64,000 nucleotides of DNA from JAJDNH01 sp964552395 (GCA_964552395.1 CAZKGM010000003.1:153080-217079); one strand, 5' to 3'; counted from the stretch's first letter, positions 32,268 through 40,868 are shown. Program-made: numbers and translations. Notes: a model not told the origin generated them from the sequence alone.

Positions 32268-33371
32268 CTACCCGGTCATCCGCTCGTGGACCATTGCCAG
32301 GGTGCGATACAGCATGTGCGCAAACTTCGAATAGGGAAAGGTGATGAACAGCGTCAGCACGACGCCGAGGTGGACCACGTAGAGCGAGCACGCAAGTGCG
32401 GCCGGAAACACGAAACGTCCCACCTCGACCAGAACGCCGGTAGAGATCACCAGCAGGACCACGGTGAGGAAGAAGCTGTCGAAGGCCGTTGACCTGCCGC
32501 TCTTCGCCGGATCGCCGAGCCGGTTGACGAGCAGGACGGCGCCGCCGGCGACGAGCAGGACCGCGGAGATGTTGCCGAGGATCTTGAACGGGTGATCGAG
32601 CGGCAGCGGCAGCTCAGCACCGAAGCCGTACAAGGCCACCACCAGTAGCCCCGACGTGGCAGCGGCGCCGATGAACCCCCAGAGGAGCGCGAGGTGCCCC
32701 CAACGGCGCGGCCGGGCGGCCTCGCAGCTCGCGAACCGGTTGTGGGTCGCGATCTCCCCCAGCACCGGCATCAGGTTGGCGACAAAGCTCCCCTTTCTCG
32801 GCGGCCCGACGGCGCCGAGGAGGATCCAGAAGCGGCGGCCCCCGACCCACGCGGCGCCGATGACGAACGCCGCCACCGGGAAGAACACGCTGTAGATCAA
32901 CCAGTGCGGGACCAGCTGCTCGTACGCATGGAAGCCGGGGGGCACGCCGAGGTGCCCGGTCAGACCGAGCAGCAGCACCCACAGCAGCAGCGGTGCGCCG
33001 AGCAGAACCGGCCAGGTCTGCTTGACGTTGGCCACCAGCCGACCGAGAAAGGCCGGTGCCGCCAGACGCTCGATGACCATCGCCCGCACCACCTGCATGA
33101 GATCGCCGGGCCGCACGTCGCGCGGACAGCGGACGGTGCAGTCGTTGCACTGGTGACAGAGCCATACGGCGGAATCCGCCGCCAGCTGGTCGCCCTGGCC
33201 CCACTGCGCGAGCAGGACCTGGCGGCGCGGAAACGGCCGCTCGTCCGGAGCCAGCTCACACACGGCGGAGCAGGTCGCGCACTGGAAGCAGCGGCTCGCC
33301 CTCTCCCCGCCACGGTGCATCAGCTCCCGCCGGAAGTCTTCGGAAGGCGCGATCAACGGAACGGTAGCCAC
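32268..33371 (-). CDS. qmoC: Quinone-interacting membrane oxidoreductase subunit QmoC
   Basis: A 367-residue protein. The N-terminal ferredoxin-like part has two clusters of cysteines, CFQCATCSAVCEL and CHQCNDCTVRCP, as in HdrC. It is followed by six hydrophobic segments (LLGAPLLLWVLLLGLTG to LACSLYVVHLGVVLTLFITF) with histidines suited to b hemes, as in NarI/HdrE. QmoC passes electrons between menaquinone and QmoAB. The GTG at 33371 is preferred because GGAGG is five bases upstream; another in-frame GTG at 33377 overlaps that site. It follows qmoB by 12 bases. Confidence 0.9.
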   Translation of the reverse strand: MATVPLIAPSEDFRRELMHRGGERASRCFQCATCSAVCELAPDERPFPRRQVLLAQWGQGDQLAADSAVWLCHQCNDCTVRCPRDVRPGDLMQVVRAMVIERLAAPAFLGRLVANVKQTWPVLLGAPLLLWVLLLGLTGHLGVPPGFHAYEQLVPHWLIYSVFFPVAAFVIGAAWVGGRRFWILLGAVGPPRKGSFVANLMPVLGEIATHNRFASCEAARPRRWGHLALLWGFIGAAATSGLLVVALYGFGAELPLPLDHPFKILGNISAVLLVAGGAVLLVNRLGDPAKSGRSTAFDSFFLTVVLLVISTGVLVEVGRFVFPAALACSLYVVHLGVVLTLFITFPYSKFAHMLYRTLAMVHERMTG

Positions 33372-33383
33372 TGACACCTCCCG

Positions 33384-35633
33384 TCAGAAGCCCTTGTAAG
33401 GGTTGGGATCCATCTCCTCGATCTCGGCAGCGAACTCGTCGAGGATCGTGGGGACGCGGTCAAACTCATTGTGCGCGAGCTCGACCAGCTTGATGCGCTC
33501 CGGCTCGAGGGCGAGCCGGTCGAGCGTCTCCTGCACGTTTTCAAGACGCTTGCTGGCGAGCTCCGAGCCGCGGATGTAGTGACACTGGGCGTCGTCGCCG
33601 TACTTGCAGCCGACGAGGATCACCCCGTCGACCCCCCGCGACAGCGAGTCAGCGATCCAGACGATGTTGACCGAGCCGAGACAGCGGACCGGAACGATGC
33701 GGATCCATGGGCTCCACGTCCGCCCCAGCCGGGCCGCCGCGTCGAGAGCGGGAAGCGCGTCGTTCTCGCACATCAGGGCAACGATGCGTGGTTTCTCGTC
33801 CTCCTCCTCGGGGACCTCGATCGCCTTGATCATCGACGCGACCGCGTCGACCGAGTAGTCGGGGAAAGAAATGATGCGCTCGGGACAGGCGCCCATGCAG
33901 ATGCCACAGCGGCGGCAGCGCAGCGCGTTGAGCTGAGGGGTGCCCTTTTCGTCCTCGTTCAGGGTGCCGAACGGACACTCTTCGGTGCAGCGCTTGCATT
34001 GCGTGCAACGCTGCAGGAAGAAGTCCGGAGCGCCCAGGTCGCCGCTGCGTGGGTGGACGGCCTCGCCTCGCTTCGCGGCCTCGATACACTGCACCGCCTT
34101 GACCGCCGCACCCCAGGCGTCCTCGGTCGCTTGCGCAGGGTCCATCGGCGCCCGCAGCGCACCGGCCGAGTAGATCCCGGTTCTGCGCGTCTCGTACGGG
34201 AAGCAGATGTAGTGGGAGTCCGGGAAGCCGTACTGCAGGACGGGCAGATCCGGACCCTGGCGGTAGCCGAGGTTGAGGATCTCTGTGCCCTGGTGCGCGG
34301 CCAGCTTCGCGGCCACCTTCCGCGCCTCCTCGCGCTGGGTCTCGGACTCGCCGTGCTCCACCCGGTGCTGGGCGTCGTGAAGGACGCGAATCGCCTCACC
34401 GTCGGCCGAGCTCGGCACCATCCCCACCGCCAGGACGACCAGGTCGGCCTCCAGGCGGGCGTCGTCGCCGAGCAGGCTCTCGCGCAGGTGCACCGACAGC
34501 CCGCCGTTGCCGTTGCCGGCCACAGCGTCCACCTCACCGCGCATCAGAAGCGTGCCCCCTTCCTCCTGAACCGCCAGGAAGAACCGCTCCTGCTGTCCTG
34601 GCATGCGGACATCGCGGTAGACCACGAACGGCTGCACGTCGGGATGGTCCCGGCGCAGCTGGGCAGCCTGGCGAAGAGTCGTTGCGCAGCACTCGCCCGA
34701 GCAGTACTGCAGGTGCTCCGAATCGCGCGACCCGGCACACTGCACAAACGCCATCCGCCGCGGCGCCTTGCCGTCGGAGGGACGGGCCAGCTTGCCCGCT
34801 CCCAGCATCGCGTCGAGCTCGGCCGACGTGATGACGTCGGCGTGCTCGCCGTAGCCGAGGTGGCGCAGCCGGCTCGCATCGTAGGGCCGGGCGCCGGTCG
34901 CCTGCACGATGGCGCCGGCGACGAAGGTCTCCTCGCCGCCCTCGGCTGCCACCTCGACCTTGAACTGGCCGGGCTGGCCGGTAATCCGCCGCAGGGTGGC
35001 CGAAGTCAGCACCCGGATCCCCGACTCGCTGCCGACCTGCTCGATCAGGGCCGGCAGGTGGTTCGCCTGGAGCTTGTCGTACGGCGGAGCGGTGGGTGCG
35101 AGGTCGCCGAGACCGGCCAGGTAGCCGCCGACTGCCGCCTGCTTTTCCACCAGGACCACAGGCTTGCCGATCCTTGCCGCCGCCAGCGCCGACTCCAAGC
35201 CGGTCAGGCCACCACCGACGACGAGCACGGTATCCGCAATCTCTTCCTCGAGGCGCACCGGCGGTTTGGTCTTGAGGGCGCGGGCCACGCCCATGCGGAC
35301 GAGGTCCTCGGCGAGCATCTGGGTGTCCTCGTCGTTGGCCGGATGGCTCCAGGTCACCTGCTCGCGGAGCGCGACTCGCTGCACCGGGGTCGCCGGATCG
35401 AAGCTGAAGACATCGCATTTCGCCCGCTGTGAGCAGGCGGCGATCACGAGGCCGTCGGCCTCGCCGGAGGACAGAGACTCGCGAGCCAGCGAGATCCCCT
35501 CCTCACCGCACAGACAGGGGTGGGTGCGGCAGAACGCGCCTCCGCCCTCCTCGGCGACCGAGACCACGGCCTCAACGTCGAGGGCGTCACCAATTCCGCA
35601 CCCCGAGCACAGGAAAACTCCGACCCGTTCCAT
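33384..35633 (-). CDS. qmoB: Quinone-interacting membrane oxidoreductase subunit QmoB (HdrA-MvhD type)
   Basis: A 749-residue flavoprotein. The N-terminal HdrA-like part has FLCSGCGIGD and CLCGEEG, then an FAD-binding Rossmann motif (VLVVGGGLTGLESALAAARIG), CAGSRDSEHLQYCSGECC, two [4Fe-4S] ferredoxin motifs (CTQCKRCTEECPFG and CRRCGICMGACPE), and a C-terminal MvhD/FlpD-like domain (VRCLGSVNIVWIADSLSRGVD, GCKYGDDAQCHY). This architecture is that of QmoB. It overlaps the qmoA stop by one base (TGATG). It forms the soluble electron-transfer module between AprBA and QmoC, possibly by electron confurcation (family knowledge). Confidence 0.93.
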   Translation of the reverse strand: MERVGVFLCSGCGIGDALDVEAVVSVAEEGGGAFCRTHPCLCGEEGISLARESLSSGEADGLVIAACSQRAKCDVFSFDPATPVQRVALREQVTWSHPANDEDTQMLAEDLVRMGVARALKTKPPVRLEEEIADTVLVVGGGLTGLESALAAARIGKPVVLVEKQAAVGGYLAGLGDLAPTAPPYDKLQANHLPALIEQVGSESGIRVLTSATLRRITGQPGQFKVEVAAEGGEETFVAGAIVQATGARPYDASRLRHLGYGEHADVITSAELDAMLGAGKLARPSDGKAPRRMAFVQCAGSRDSEHLQYCSGECCATTLRQAAQLRRDHPDVQPFVVYRDVRMPGQQERFFLAVQEEGGTLLMRGEVDAVAGNGNGGLSVHLRESLLGDDARLEADLVVLAVGMVPSSADGEAIRVLHDAQHRVEHGESETQREEARKVAAKLAAHQGTEILNLGYRQGPDLPVLQYGFPDSHYICFPYETRRTGIYSAGALRAPMDPAQATEDAWGAAVKAVQCIEAAKRGEAVHPRSGDLGAPDFFLQRCTQCKRCTEECPFGTLNEDEKGTPQLNALRCRRCGICMGACPERIISFPDYSVDAVASMIKAIEVPEEEDEKPRIVALMCENDALPALDAAARLGRTWSPWIRIVPVRCLGSVNIVWIADSLSRGVDGVILVGCKYGDDAQCHYIRGSELASKRLENVQETLDRLALEPERIKLVELAHNEFDRVPTILDEFAAEIEEMDPNPYKGF

Positions 35634-36886
35634 CACGCCCCCCTTCCCGCGGCCGCCAGCGCCCTGCCGGCGCCGCCGGTCGCATCACGAACCGCCGCCG
35701 CGACATCCGCGGGGCGACGCGCGACGCCCGCAACCACGACCCCACGGTCGAGAGCGTCGAGGGCGAACCCGTCCTCGTCCCGTGCGATCCCGAAGAGACC
35801 GTCGCCGGCGGCGGAGGTCGGCACCATCCCGGTGGCGAGGACCACTAGATCGGCCGCCTCGTGGAGCTTGCGGCCGGCCTCCACGTCTTCCGCGGTCAGC
35901 ACGAGACCGCCGTCGGCGGCCTCGACCTTGCCGACCTTGCCCTTGATCAGCCGCACGCCGTCCATGGCGGTAATACGAGTGAGCACGTCCTCGTTGCGGC
36001 CCGGTGTCCGCCGGTCGATGTAGAAGACTGACACCTCGGCGTCAGGGAGCTGCTCCTTGACGTACTGGGCCTGCTTGAGGGAGGCCAGGCAGCAGACACC
36101 GGAGCAGTAGGGAAGGTGGTTGACGTCGCGCGAGCCGGCACACTGAACGAAGGCGACCCGGCGCGGCGCCGCGCCTGTCGACGGGCACAGGATCTTGCCC
36201 GCGGTGGGCCCCGACGGTGAGGCCAGCCGCTCCATCTGGACGTTCGAGATCACGTCCGGGAAACGGCCGCCACCGAGCTCGGGCAGATTCTCGAGCGGGT
36301 ACGGATGCCAGCCGGTGGCCAGGACCACAGAGGTCACCATAAGTTCTTCCGAGGTCGCCGTCGCCTCGAGGTGGATCGCGTCGTAGGCGCACGACTGGAC
36401 GCAGGCCTCGCAGTCGTCCGCACACGCCGCCCGGTCGAGCGTGAACCGCTGCGGCCACGCCTGCGGCTGCGGCAGGCGGATCGCCGGCGCTTCGGACATT
36501 CCGTGGTTGAACTGGTCGAGCACCGACACCGGGCACACCTTGGAGCACTCCCCGCATGCGGTGCACTCACTGGTGACGTATTCGGGCGCGTGCTCGAGCG
36601 TGATGTGCCAGCCGTCGTCGACCTTCTCGGCGGCGGTGACCCGGGTGTCGGTCATGACCCGCACTCGCGGGTTCCGCTCGAGGCGCTGAACGTTGATCTC
36701 CAGGCCGCACGAGGGTGGGCACATCTTGGGGAAGTAATGGTAGAAACCGGCCACACGGCCGCCGACGTACGGCTCCCGCTCGACGAGCACGACGTTGGCG
36801 CCCGTCTCGGCAGCCTCCAGGGCTGCGGTGATACCGCTGATACCGGCGCCTACAACCAGCACCGGCCGAAAATCCTTGTCGTTCAT
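35633..36886 (-). CDS. qmoA: Quinone-interacting membrane oxidoreductase subunit QmoA (HdrA type)
   Basis: A 417-residue flavoprotein with FAD motif VLVVGAGISGITAALEAAE, the HdrA-type segment FPKMCPPSCGLEINVQRLE, ferredoxin-like CTACGECSKVCPV and CADDCEACVQSCAYDAI, and CAGSRDVNHLPYCSGVCC. The C-terminal third is unusually rich in Ala/Arg. The ATG at 36886 overlaps the stop of the upstream cysteine-cluster gene (ATGA). Together with QmoB and QmoC it connects APS reductase to quinones. Confidence 0.92.
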   Translation of the reverse strand: MNDKDFRPVLVVGAGISGITAALEAAETGANVVLVEREPYVGGRVAGFYHYFPKMCPPSCGLEINVQRLERNPRVRVMTDTRVTAAEKVDDGWHITLEHAPEYVTSECTACGECSKVCPVSVLDQFNHGMSEAPAIRLPQPQAWPQRFTLDRAACADDCEACVQSCAYDAIHLEATATSEELMVTSVVLATGWHPYPLENLPELGGGRFPDVISNVQMERLASPSGPTAGKILCPSTGAAPRRVAFVQCAGSRDVNHLPYCSGVCCLASLKQAQYVKEQLPDAEVSVFYIDRRTPGRNEDVLTRITAMDGVRLIKGKVGKVEAADGGLVLTAEDVEAGRKLHEAADLVVLATGMVPTSAAGDGLFGIARDEDGFALDALDRGVVVAGVARRPADVAAAVRDATGGAGRALAAAGRGA

Positions 36887-37686
36887 GAACGCCTCCGTGG
36901 GGAAGGCTGGTGCGGTCGCACCGTGAGAGTGGGCTCGCCGAAGAGGGCAAAGCGCAGCCACCGAAACGCCAGCTGCAGCAGCTCGTGATCGTCGCTCTTC
37001 AGCGCTCGGATCAGCTCCGCATCGAGTGTGAAGCGATCGAGGAATGAGGACTCGAGGACGAAGGTGCGGAAACGGTCGAGATCGTAGCAGCCGGTGAAGA
37101 ACATCTCGGTCCGCTTGTCGTCGAGGCGGCGGCCGCCGATGAACCACGGGTGGCTGACGAGCGCGCGGAAGCCCTTTTCCAGCTCCTCGCGCTCCACCAC
37201 TCCCTGGTCCCCGCGCCACTGCTCGACGGTCCACGCGGCGCCGTCCTGGCGGCCGTCGCAGAACTCGTCCTCGAAGAGGAAGAAGAGGGGCTGAGGCTCC
37301 TCGCCCGCGCGCGCCGGCGGCAGCGCCATCCCGACCGGGTACATCCGGCAGGCCCAGGGCCGGTCGTCGTACACCGTGCATCCGACGGGGCCGACGAACG
37401 GACAGGGCTTGCCGTCCGCATCCGACATCCTGAGGGCGACGACCGGCAGTTGCAGCTCCTTGGTCTCGAGCCTGACGGTGTGGGCGGCGAGGAAGGCGGT
37501 GGTCGTCATCCCCAGGCGCCGCGACAGACCGAGAACGTCGAGCGGCGTCAAGATGATGTTGACGTCGGCACAGCAGGTGTTGAAGCACGGCCGGTCCGGA
37601 CGGCACGCGAAGCAGAAGCTCTCTCCAGGCCCCAGACCGCGCCGCTCACGGAGCGCTGCGGGCATCTCGACCATGGCACCGCTCAT
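36883..37686 (-). CDS. YkgJ-like cysteine-cluster protein
   Basis: A 267-residue protein with a CxxC(x)n-type cluster (CFACRPDRPCFNTCC) and a second set (CPFVGPVGCTVYDDRPWACRMYP), the YkgJ/UPF0153 pattern thought to bind zinc or an Fe-S centre; no biochemical role is established for the family. The C-terminal 120 residues are helical and not recognised. The ATG at 37686 overlaps the stop of the upstream zinc-ribbon gene and its own stop overlaps qmoA, so its product is made in step with the Qmo complex. A role in assembly or protection of AprBA/Qmo clusters is a guess from position. Confidence 0.72.
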   Translation of the reverse strand: MSGAMVEMPAALRERRGLGPGESFCFACRPDRPCFNTCCADVNIILTPLDVLGLSRRLGMTTTAFLAAHTVRLETKELQLPVVALRMSDADGKPCPFVGPVGCTVYDDRPWACRMYPVGMALPPARAGEEPQPLFFLFEDEFCDGRQDGAAWTVEQWRGDQGVVEREELEKGFRALVSHPWFIGGRRLDDKRTEMFFTGCYDLDRFRTFVLESSFLDRFTLDAELIRALKSDDHELLQLAFRWLRFALFGEPTLTVRPHQPSPRRRS

Positions 37687-38009
37687 GAGTGCCTCCCGCT
37701 CGGCGCCGCTGCGCAGTCGGCCCCTAGGGGAACCTGAGCGGCCGTCACCTCCGCGTCGAGGATCCGGTCCTTGAGCGCCGTCGGCGACCACACCGGGAGC
37801 GGCGACGAGGCCCCGGTCGCCGGGTCGAGCCGGTAGCGGTAGGCCGACCTGACACCGAAGTGCTCTTGCATCCACACCCATGAGCGTCGGTAGTAGGAAC
37901 ATTCGTCGTTGAAGCACGCGAGCTGGAAGCTGCATCCCCAACCGGCCGCCTCCGGAAGCTCGAACGGCTGCACCTTTACGCCGCAGTGCGGGCACACCAA
38001 ATCCGCCAT
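37683..38009 (-). CDS. Small zinc-ribbon protein (Ogr/Delta-like)
   Basis: A 108-residue protein starting MADLVCPHCGVKVQPFEL with a second pair CFNDEC about 25 residues later, a CxxC...CxxxxC zinc site like that of Ogr/Delta zinc fingers, followed by aromatic residues (YYRRSWVWMQEHFGVRSAYRY). Similar small proteins lie beside apr genes in some sulfate reducers as I recall, so this is probably a functional part of the operon. It starts 72 bases after aprA, behind a strong hairpin. Confidence 0.65.
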   Translation of the reverse strand: MADLVCPHCGVKVQPFELPEAAGWGCSFQLACFNDECSYYRRSWVWMQEHFGVRSAYRYRLDPATGASSPLPVWSPTALKDRILDAEVTAAQVPLGADCAAAPSGRHS

Positions 38010-38030
38010 TTCACCCCTCCCCGGCTCAAT

Positions 38031-38074
38031 GAAAAGGGGACCGGCCCCGGCGCTGGCGCGCCGGAACCGGTCCC
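38031..38074 (-). terminator. Intra-operon terminator or attenuating hairpin after aprA
   Basis: On the minus strand GGGACCGG, TT, CCGGCGC pair through a GCCA loop with GCGCCGG, GG, CCGGTCCC: a 17-bp stem with two G-U pairs, directly followed by CTTTTC. It lies in the 72-base gap between aprA and the zinc-ribbon gene. Partial read-through would give more aprBA than qmo-sat message. Confidence 0.75.
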
Positions 38075-38081
38075 GAGAATG

Positions 38082-39983
38082 TCAGCTCCCCGCCGCTTGG
38101 GCGGCCGGTCTGAAGAGGTGGAGGATCGGCCGCTTCATCATCTCCCAGGTCGCCGTTGCCGGATCGAACCTGCAGTTCACGAAGCAGTGCCAGTTCTCCT
38201 CGTCCATCTTCGGGTAATCCGCGCGGAAGTAGTACCCCGGCCACCGGGTCTCCTCACGGAACAGGACCGTCCGTACGTGGGCCTCGGCCTGGTACATGCG
38301 GTGGACGTTCTCCCAGCACCTCATCAGCTCGTGCAGGTCCTCGGCACCGAGCTTCTCGGCGTCCTCCCTGAGGAAGGTGAGCAGCTCGAGGCCCTTGTCC
38401 AGCATCGGCTTCGAGGTGGTGAACTGGGCGCTCACGCCGCCGGCGTACTCGTCCATGATCTTCTGCAGACGCAGCATGAACATCTTCGGACGGAGGTAGT
38501 TGGGGTTGACGTCCTTCTGGGTCGTCGACGCCGAGTTGTCCGCGAAGTTCTTTATCGGCTTGTAGGTCTCCGCCTTGAGAGCCTCGACGGTCTCGTCAGA
38601 GATGGTCGGAAGCGCCACGTTCTCCTTGACGATGTAACGAATCGCGGCCTTGCCGGCGATGCGACCCTCGGCATGCGAGCCGGAGGAGAACTTGTGGGAC
38701 GATGCACCCGACGCGTCACCGGCGCAGAACAGGCCCTTGACGGTCGACATGTTGTCGTAGCCCCAGAAGTACTCCGGAGGCGCCAGGTCCTCGGGTCCGC
38801 TGACCCAGGCCCCCGACGCACCCGAGTGCGAGCCGATGAAGTACGGCTCGGCTGCGGCGATCTCGGACGATTTCTCCTCGGGCGCGGTGTTGGTGGCGGC
38901 CCACAGGATCGCCTGCGAGATCGTCATGTCGAGGAAGTCCTCCCACGCCTCGGACTCGAGCTCCTTCATCTTCTTCTTGTAGGTCTTCTCGTCGGGCGCC
39001 GCCTCGGCCAGCTTCTTGATGGCTTCCTCGGTGCGCATGTAGATCGGGCCCTTGCCCTCCATGACATCGAGCATCATCAAGTAGTTGCGCAGGTTGGCCG
39101 GAACCGGCTTGACATGGCCGTAGGGCAGCCAGTTCTCAAGCTCGGGACGCCTCTCTTGCATGTACTCGCCGCCGAGTGCGCTGGTGGCACGCGACTTGAA
39201 GAGCAGGAACCAGGCGCCGACCGGCCCGTACGCATCCTTGAAGCGCACCGGAATGAAACGCACCTCCTGGCAGGTCATTTCGGCGCCGGCCTTGAGCGTG
39301 AAGTACGCTGACGCACCGGCGTTCCATGGCGGGTACCACGCGCGGCCCTGGCCCTCGCCAGAGGACCTCGGCTTGAACACGTGCACCGCACCGCCCATTG
39401 CCACCAGCGTCGCCTTCGACCTGAACACGTAGAACGTATTCTCGCGAACGGAGAAGCCGTAGGCGCCGGCACAGCGGTCACCGTCCATCAGCGGACCGGT
39501 GATGAACACGCGCTCGTAGATGTTCTCCGGGCCGATGGCGTTCTTCGTCGCCTCGGCAACGACGACCTTGTACGACTCGCCGTTGATCATCAGCTGCCAG
39601 CGGCCCTCGTGAACGTAACCGCCGTTCTCGTCCGTCCAGATCGGCAGGCCCCACTTCTCGAACAGGTGAACGCTCGAGTCGACGTGGCGTGCGATGTTCG
39701 CAACCAGGTCCTCGCGGGTCACACCCATGAGGTCGTTGCGGACGTAGTTTACGTAGTCCTCGATCGTGTTCTGGCCGTCCTTGAGACCCACGTACTGGTT
39801 GATTGCGGACAGGCCCATCGCCACCGCGCCCGAGCGGTCCACCGCTGCCTTGTCGACCATGGTGACCTTGAGGCCGTTCTGCTTCGCCCAGTGGGCGGCC
39901 TCGACCGCGGCGCCGCACGCCGCCATGCCGCCGCCGAGGATGAGGAAATCGGTGTCTACGACAACTGTCTTGAAGTCTTGCAT
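38082..39983 (-). CDS. aprA: Adenylylsulfate (APS) reductase, alpha subunit
   Basis: A 633-residue FAD enzyme. DFLILGGGMAACGAAVEAAHW binds FAD; EGQGRAWYPPWNAGASAYF, EMTCQEVRFIPVRF and LFCAGDASGASSHKFSSGSH are AprA-specific blocks around the APS site. AprBA reduces APS to sulfite and AMP, or oxidises sulfite in sulfur-oxidising bacteria. Full length and intact. It starts 13 bases after aprB. Direction of catalysis cannot be read from the sequence by eye; Qmo genes next to it are found in both sulfate reducers and some sulfur oxidisers. Confidence 0.96.
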   Translation of the reverse strand: MQDFKTVVVDTDFLILGGGMAACGAAVEAAHWAKQNGLKVTMVDKAAVDRSGAVAMGLSAINQYVGLKDGQNTIEDYVNYVRNDLMGVTREDLVANIARHVDSSVHLFEKWGLPIWTDENGGYVHEGRWQLMINGESYKVVVAEATKNAIGPENIYERVFITGPLMDGDRCAGAYGFSVRENTFYVFRSKATLVAMGGAVHVFKPRSSGEGQGRAWYPPWNAGASAYFTLKAGAEMTCQEVRFIPVRFKDAYGPVGAWFLLFKSRATSALGGEYMQERRPELENWLPYGHVKPVPANLRNYLMMLDVMEGKGPIYMRTEEAIKKLAEAAPDEKTYKKKMKELESEAWEDFLDMTISQAILWAATNTAPEEKSSEIAAAEPYFIGSHSGASGAWVSGPEDLAPPEYFWGYDNMSTVKGLFCAGDASGASSHKFSSGSHAEGRIAGKAAIRYIVKENVALPTISDETVEALKAETYKPIKNFADNSASTTQKDVNPNYLRPKMFMLRLQKIMDEYAGGVSAQFTTSKPMLDKGLELLTFLREDAEKLGAEDLHELMRCWENVHRMYQAEAHVRTVLFREETRWPGYYFRADYPKMDEENWHCFVNCRFDPATATWEMMKRPILHLFRPAAQAAGS

Positions 39984-39996
39984 GTCCCCCTCCTTC

Positions 39997-40440
39997 CTAG
40001 TGCTTCATCCACACGGCAGAAAGGCCGAGGGAGTCCGGCTCGGTGAAGAGCGTGGGGCCGTCGAGGTCGGGCGCGCCGGCAAAGCCGCCCGCCGGCTGGG
40101 CCTGCCCTTCAGGCGTGGTCCGGATGGGGAACTTGAAGCGCTTGATCTGACCGTTACGGAACTTGACGGTCCACATGATGGCGTCGGTTGACCGCATGGG
40201 AACAACCGAGGCCCCCATCGGGACGAAGTCCGCGTAGCCGCGCACGTCGACCGCCTGCGTCGGGCAGATCTTGACGCAGTTGTAGCACTCCCAGCACATC
40301 TCTGGCTCCCGGTTGTAGGCCTTCATGGTCTCCTTGTCGAGGACCATGAGGTCATTCGGGCAGATGTGCTGGCAGGCGGTCTTGTCAAGCGCCTTGCAGC
40401 CGTCACATTTCTCCGGGTTGACAAAACTTGGCATGCACAC
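39997..40440 (-). CDS. aprB: Adenylylsulfate reductase, beta subunit
   Basis: A 147-residue iron-sulfur subunit. CDGCKALDKTACQHICPND and CWECYNCVKICP bind two [4Fe-4S] clusters, the first with the extra spacing typical of AprB. The C-terminal tail (DFVPMGASVVPMRSTDAIMW) wraps AprA. AGGAGGTG lies before the ATG. First gene of the operon; the leader from the predicted start near 40687 is about 245 bases. Confidence 0.96.
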   Translation of the reverse strand: MCMPSFVNPEKCDGCKALDKTACQHICPNDLMVLDKETMKAYNREPEMCWECYNCVKICPTQAVDVRGYADFVPMGASVVPMRSTDAIMWTVKFRNGQIKRFKFPIRTTPEGQAQPAGGFAGAPDLDGPTLFTEPDSLGLSAVWMKH

Positions 40441-40658
40441 CTCCTGTTTTCCGGCTCGCGGCCGGTCTCGGTCATGTGCTCACCCGCGAACTTCTTCGCC
40501 GTCCTTTCGCGAGCCACGCGAGCGGACGGCCTTGCGCCGATACCTTTGCCGGTCTGTGCGCCGGCTGCGGCTCGCCGACATCCTTCGCCGCGGTGAGCTG
40601 AAACCCCATATGTCTGCACTGACCCGTCTGCGGCATCACCTCCCGACATCGAAAGCTC

Positions 40659-40680
40659 CTGAGAGGTGAGCGCCTCTCAG
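40659..40680 (-). other. Hairpin at the start of the aprB leader
   Basis: CTGAGAGG, six bases, CCTCTCAG: a perfect 8-bp inverted repeat beginning about 7 bases after the predicted start of transcription. It could stabilise the mRNA 5-prime end or bind a regulator. The rest of the leader (to 40440) has no riboswitch pattern that I can recognise. Confidence 0.5.
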
Positions 40681-40696
40681 CATTGACGGCTGCTTC

Positions 40697-40711
40697 AGCA
40701 AATATTGTGCC
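40697..40711 (-). promoter_or_regulatory. Sigma-54 (-24/-12) promoter of the aprBA-qmo-sat operon
   Basis: On the minus strand GGCAC (40711-40707), AATAT, TTGCT (40701-40697). The GG and GC are ten bases apart as RpoN requires, and the match to TGGCAC-N5-TTGCW lacks only the first T. A start near 40687 is predicted. No better sigma-70 pair is visible in the region. Confidence 0.6.
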
Positions 40712-40722
40712 GTATTTCACAA
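40705..40722 (-). promoter_or_regulatory. Rex-type operator overlapping the -24 box
   Basis: On the minus strand TTGTGAAATACGGCACAA, against the Rex consensus TTGTGAA-N4-TTCACAA: 12 of 14 specified bases match, and the two that differ are the GG needed by the sigma-54 -24 box. The palindrome extends to ATATTGTG/CACAATAT (40702-40725). Rex is an NADH-sensing repressor known to control sulfate-reduction genes in Desulfovibrio. No rex gene lies in the window. Confidence 0.6.
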
Positions 40723-40868
40723 TATCAGCTATGTAGTTGATAAGGGGCCTATTAGGTCAGCAAGAGCGGAACCGGCATCGAGAGGGAGCTCGGCCCGCGG
40801 TTACCTTCAGAAGCTCCCAAACCGCCCTCTGCAGCACCAAACGTTTTCTTGTCAGTACCTTGAGTACA

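Noticed and set aside
33471..35432. Plus-strand frame of 653 codons opposite qmoB
   Set aside because: No domain or signal; the opposite strand encodes a clear HdrA/MvhD-type flavoprotein.
33384..36886. Selenocysteine in QmoA/QmoB (HdrA-type proteins can contain Sec)
   Set aside because: All motif positions read as Cys codons; no in-frame TGA interrupts either gene.
37986..39311. Plus-strand frame of 441 codons opposite aprA
   Set aside because: Shadow of aprA; no ribosome site or family sequence.
40323..40649. Frame of about 108 codons in the aprB leader
   Set aside because: Overlaps aprB out of frame, has no recognisable sequence and crosses the aprB ribosome site.
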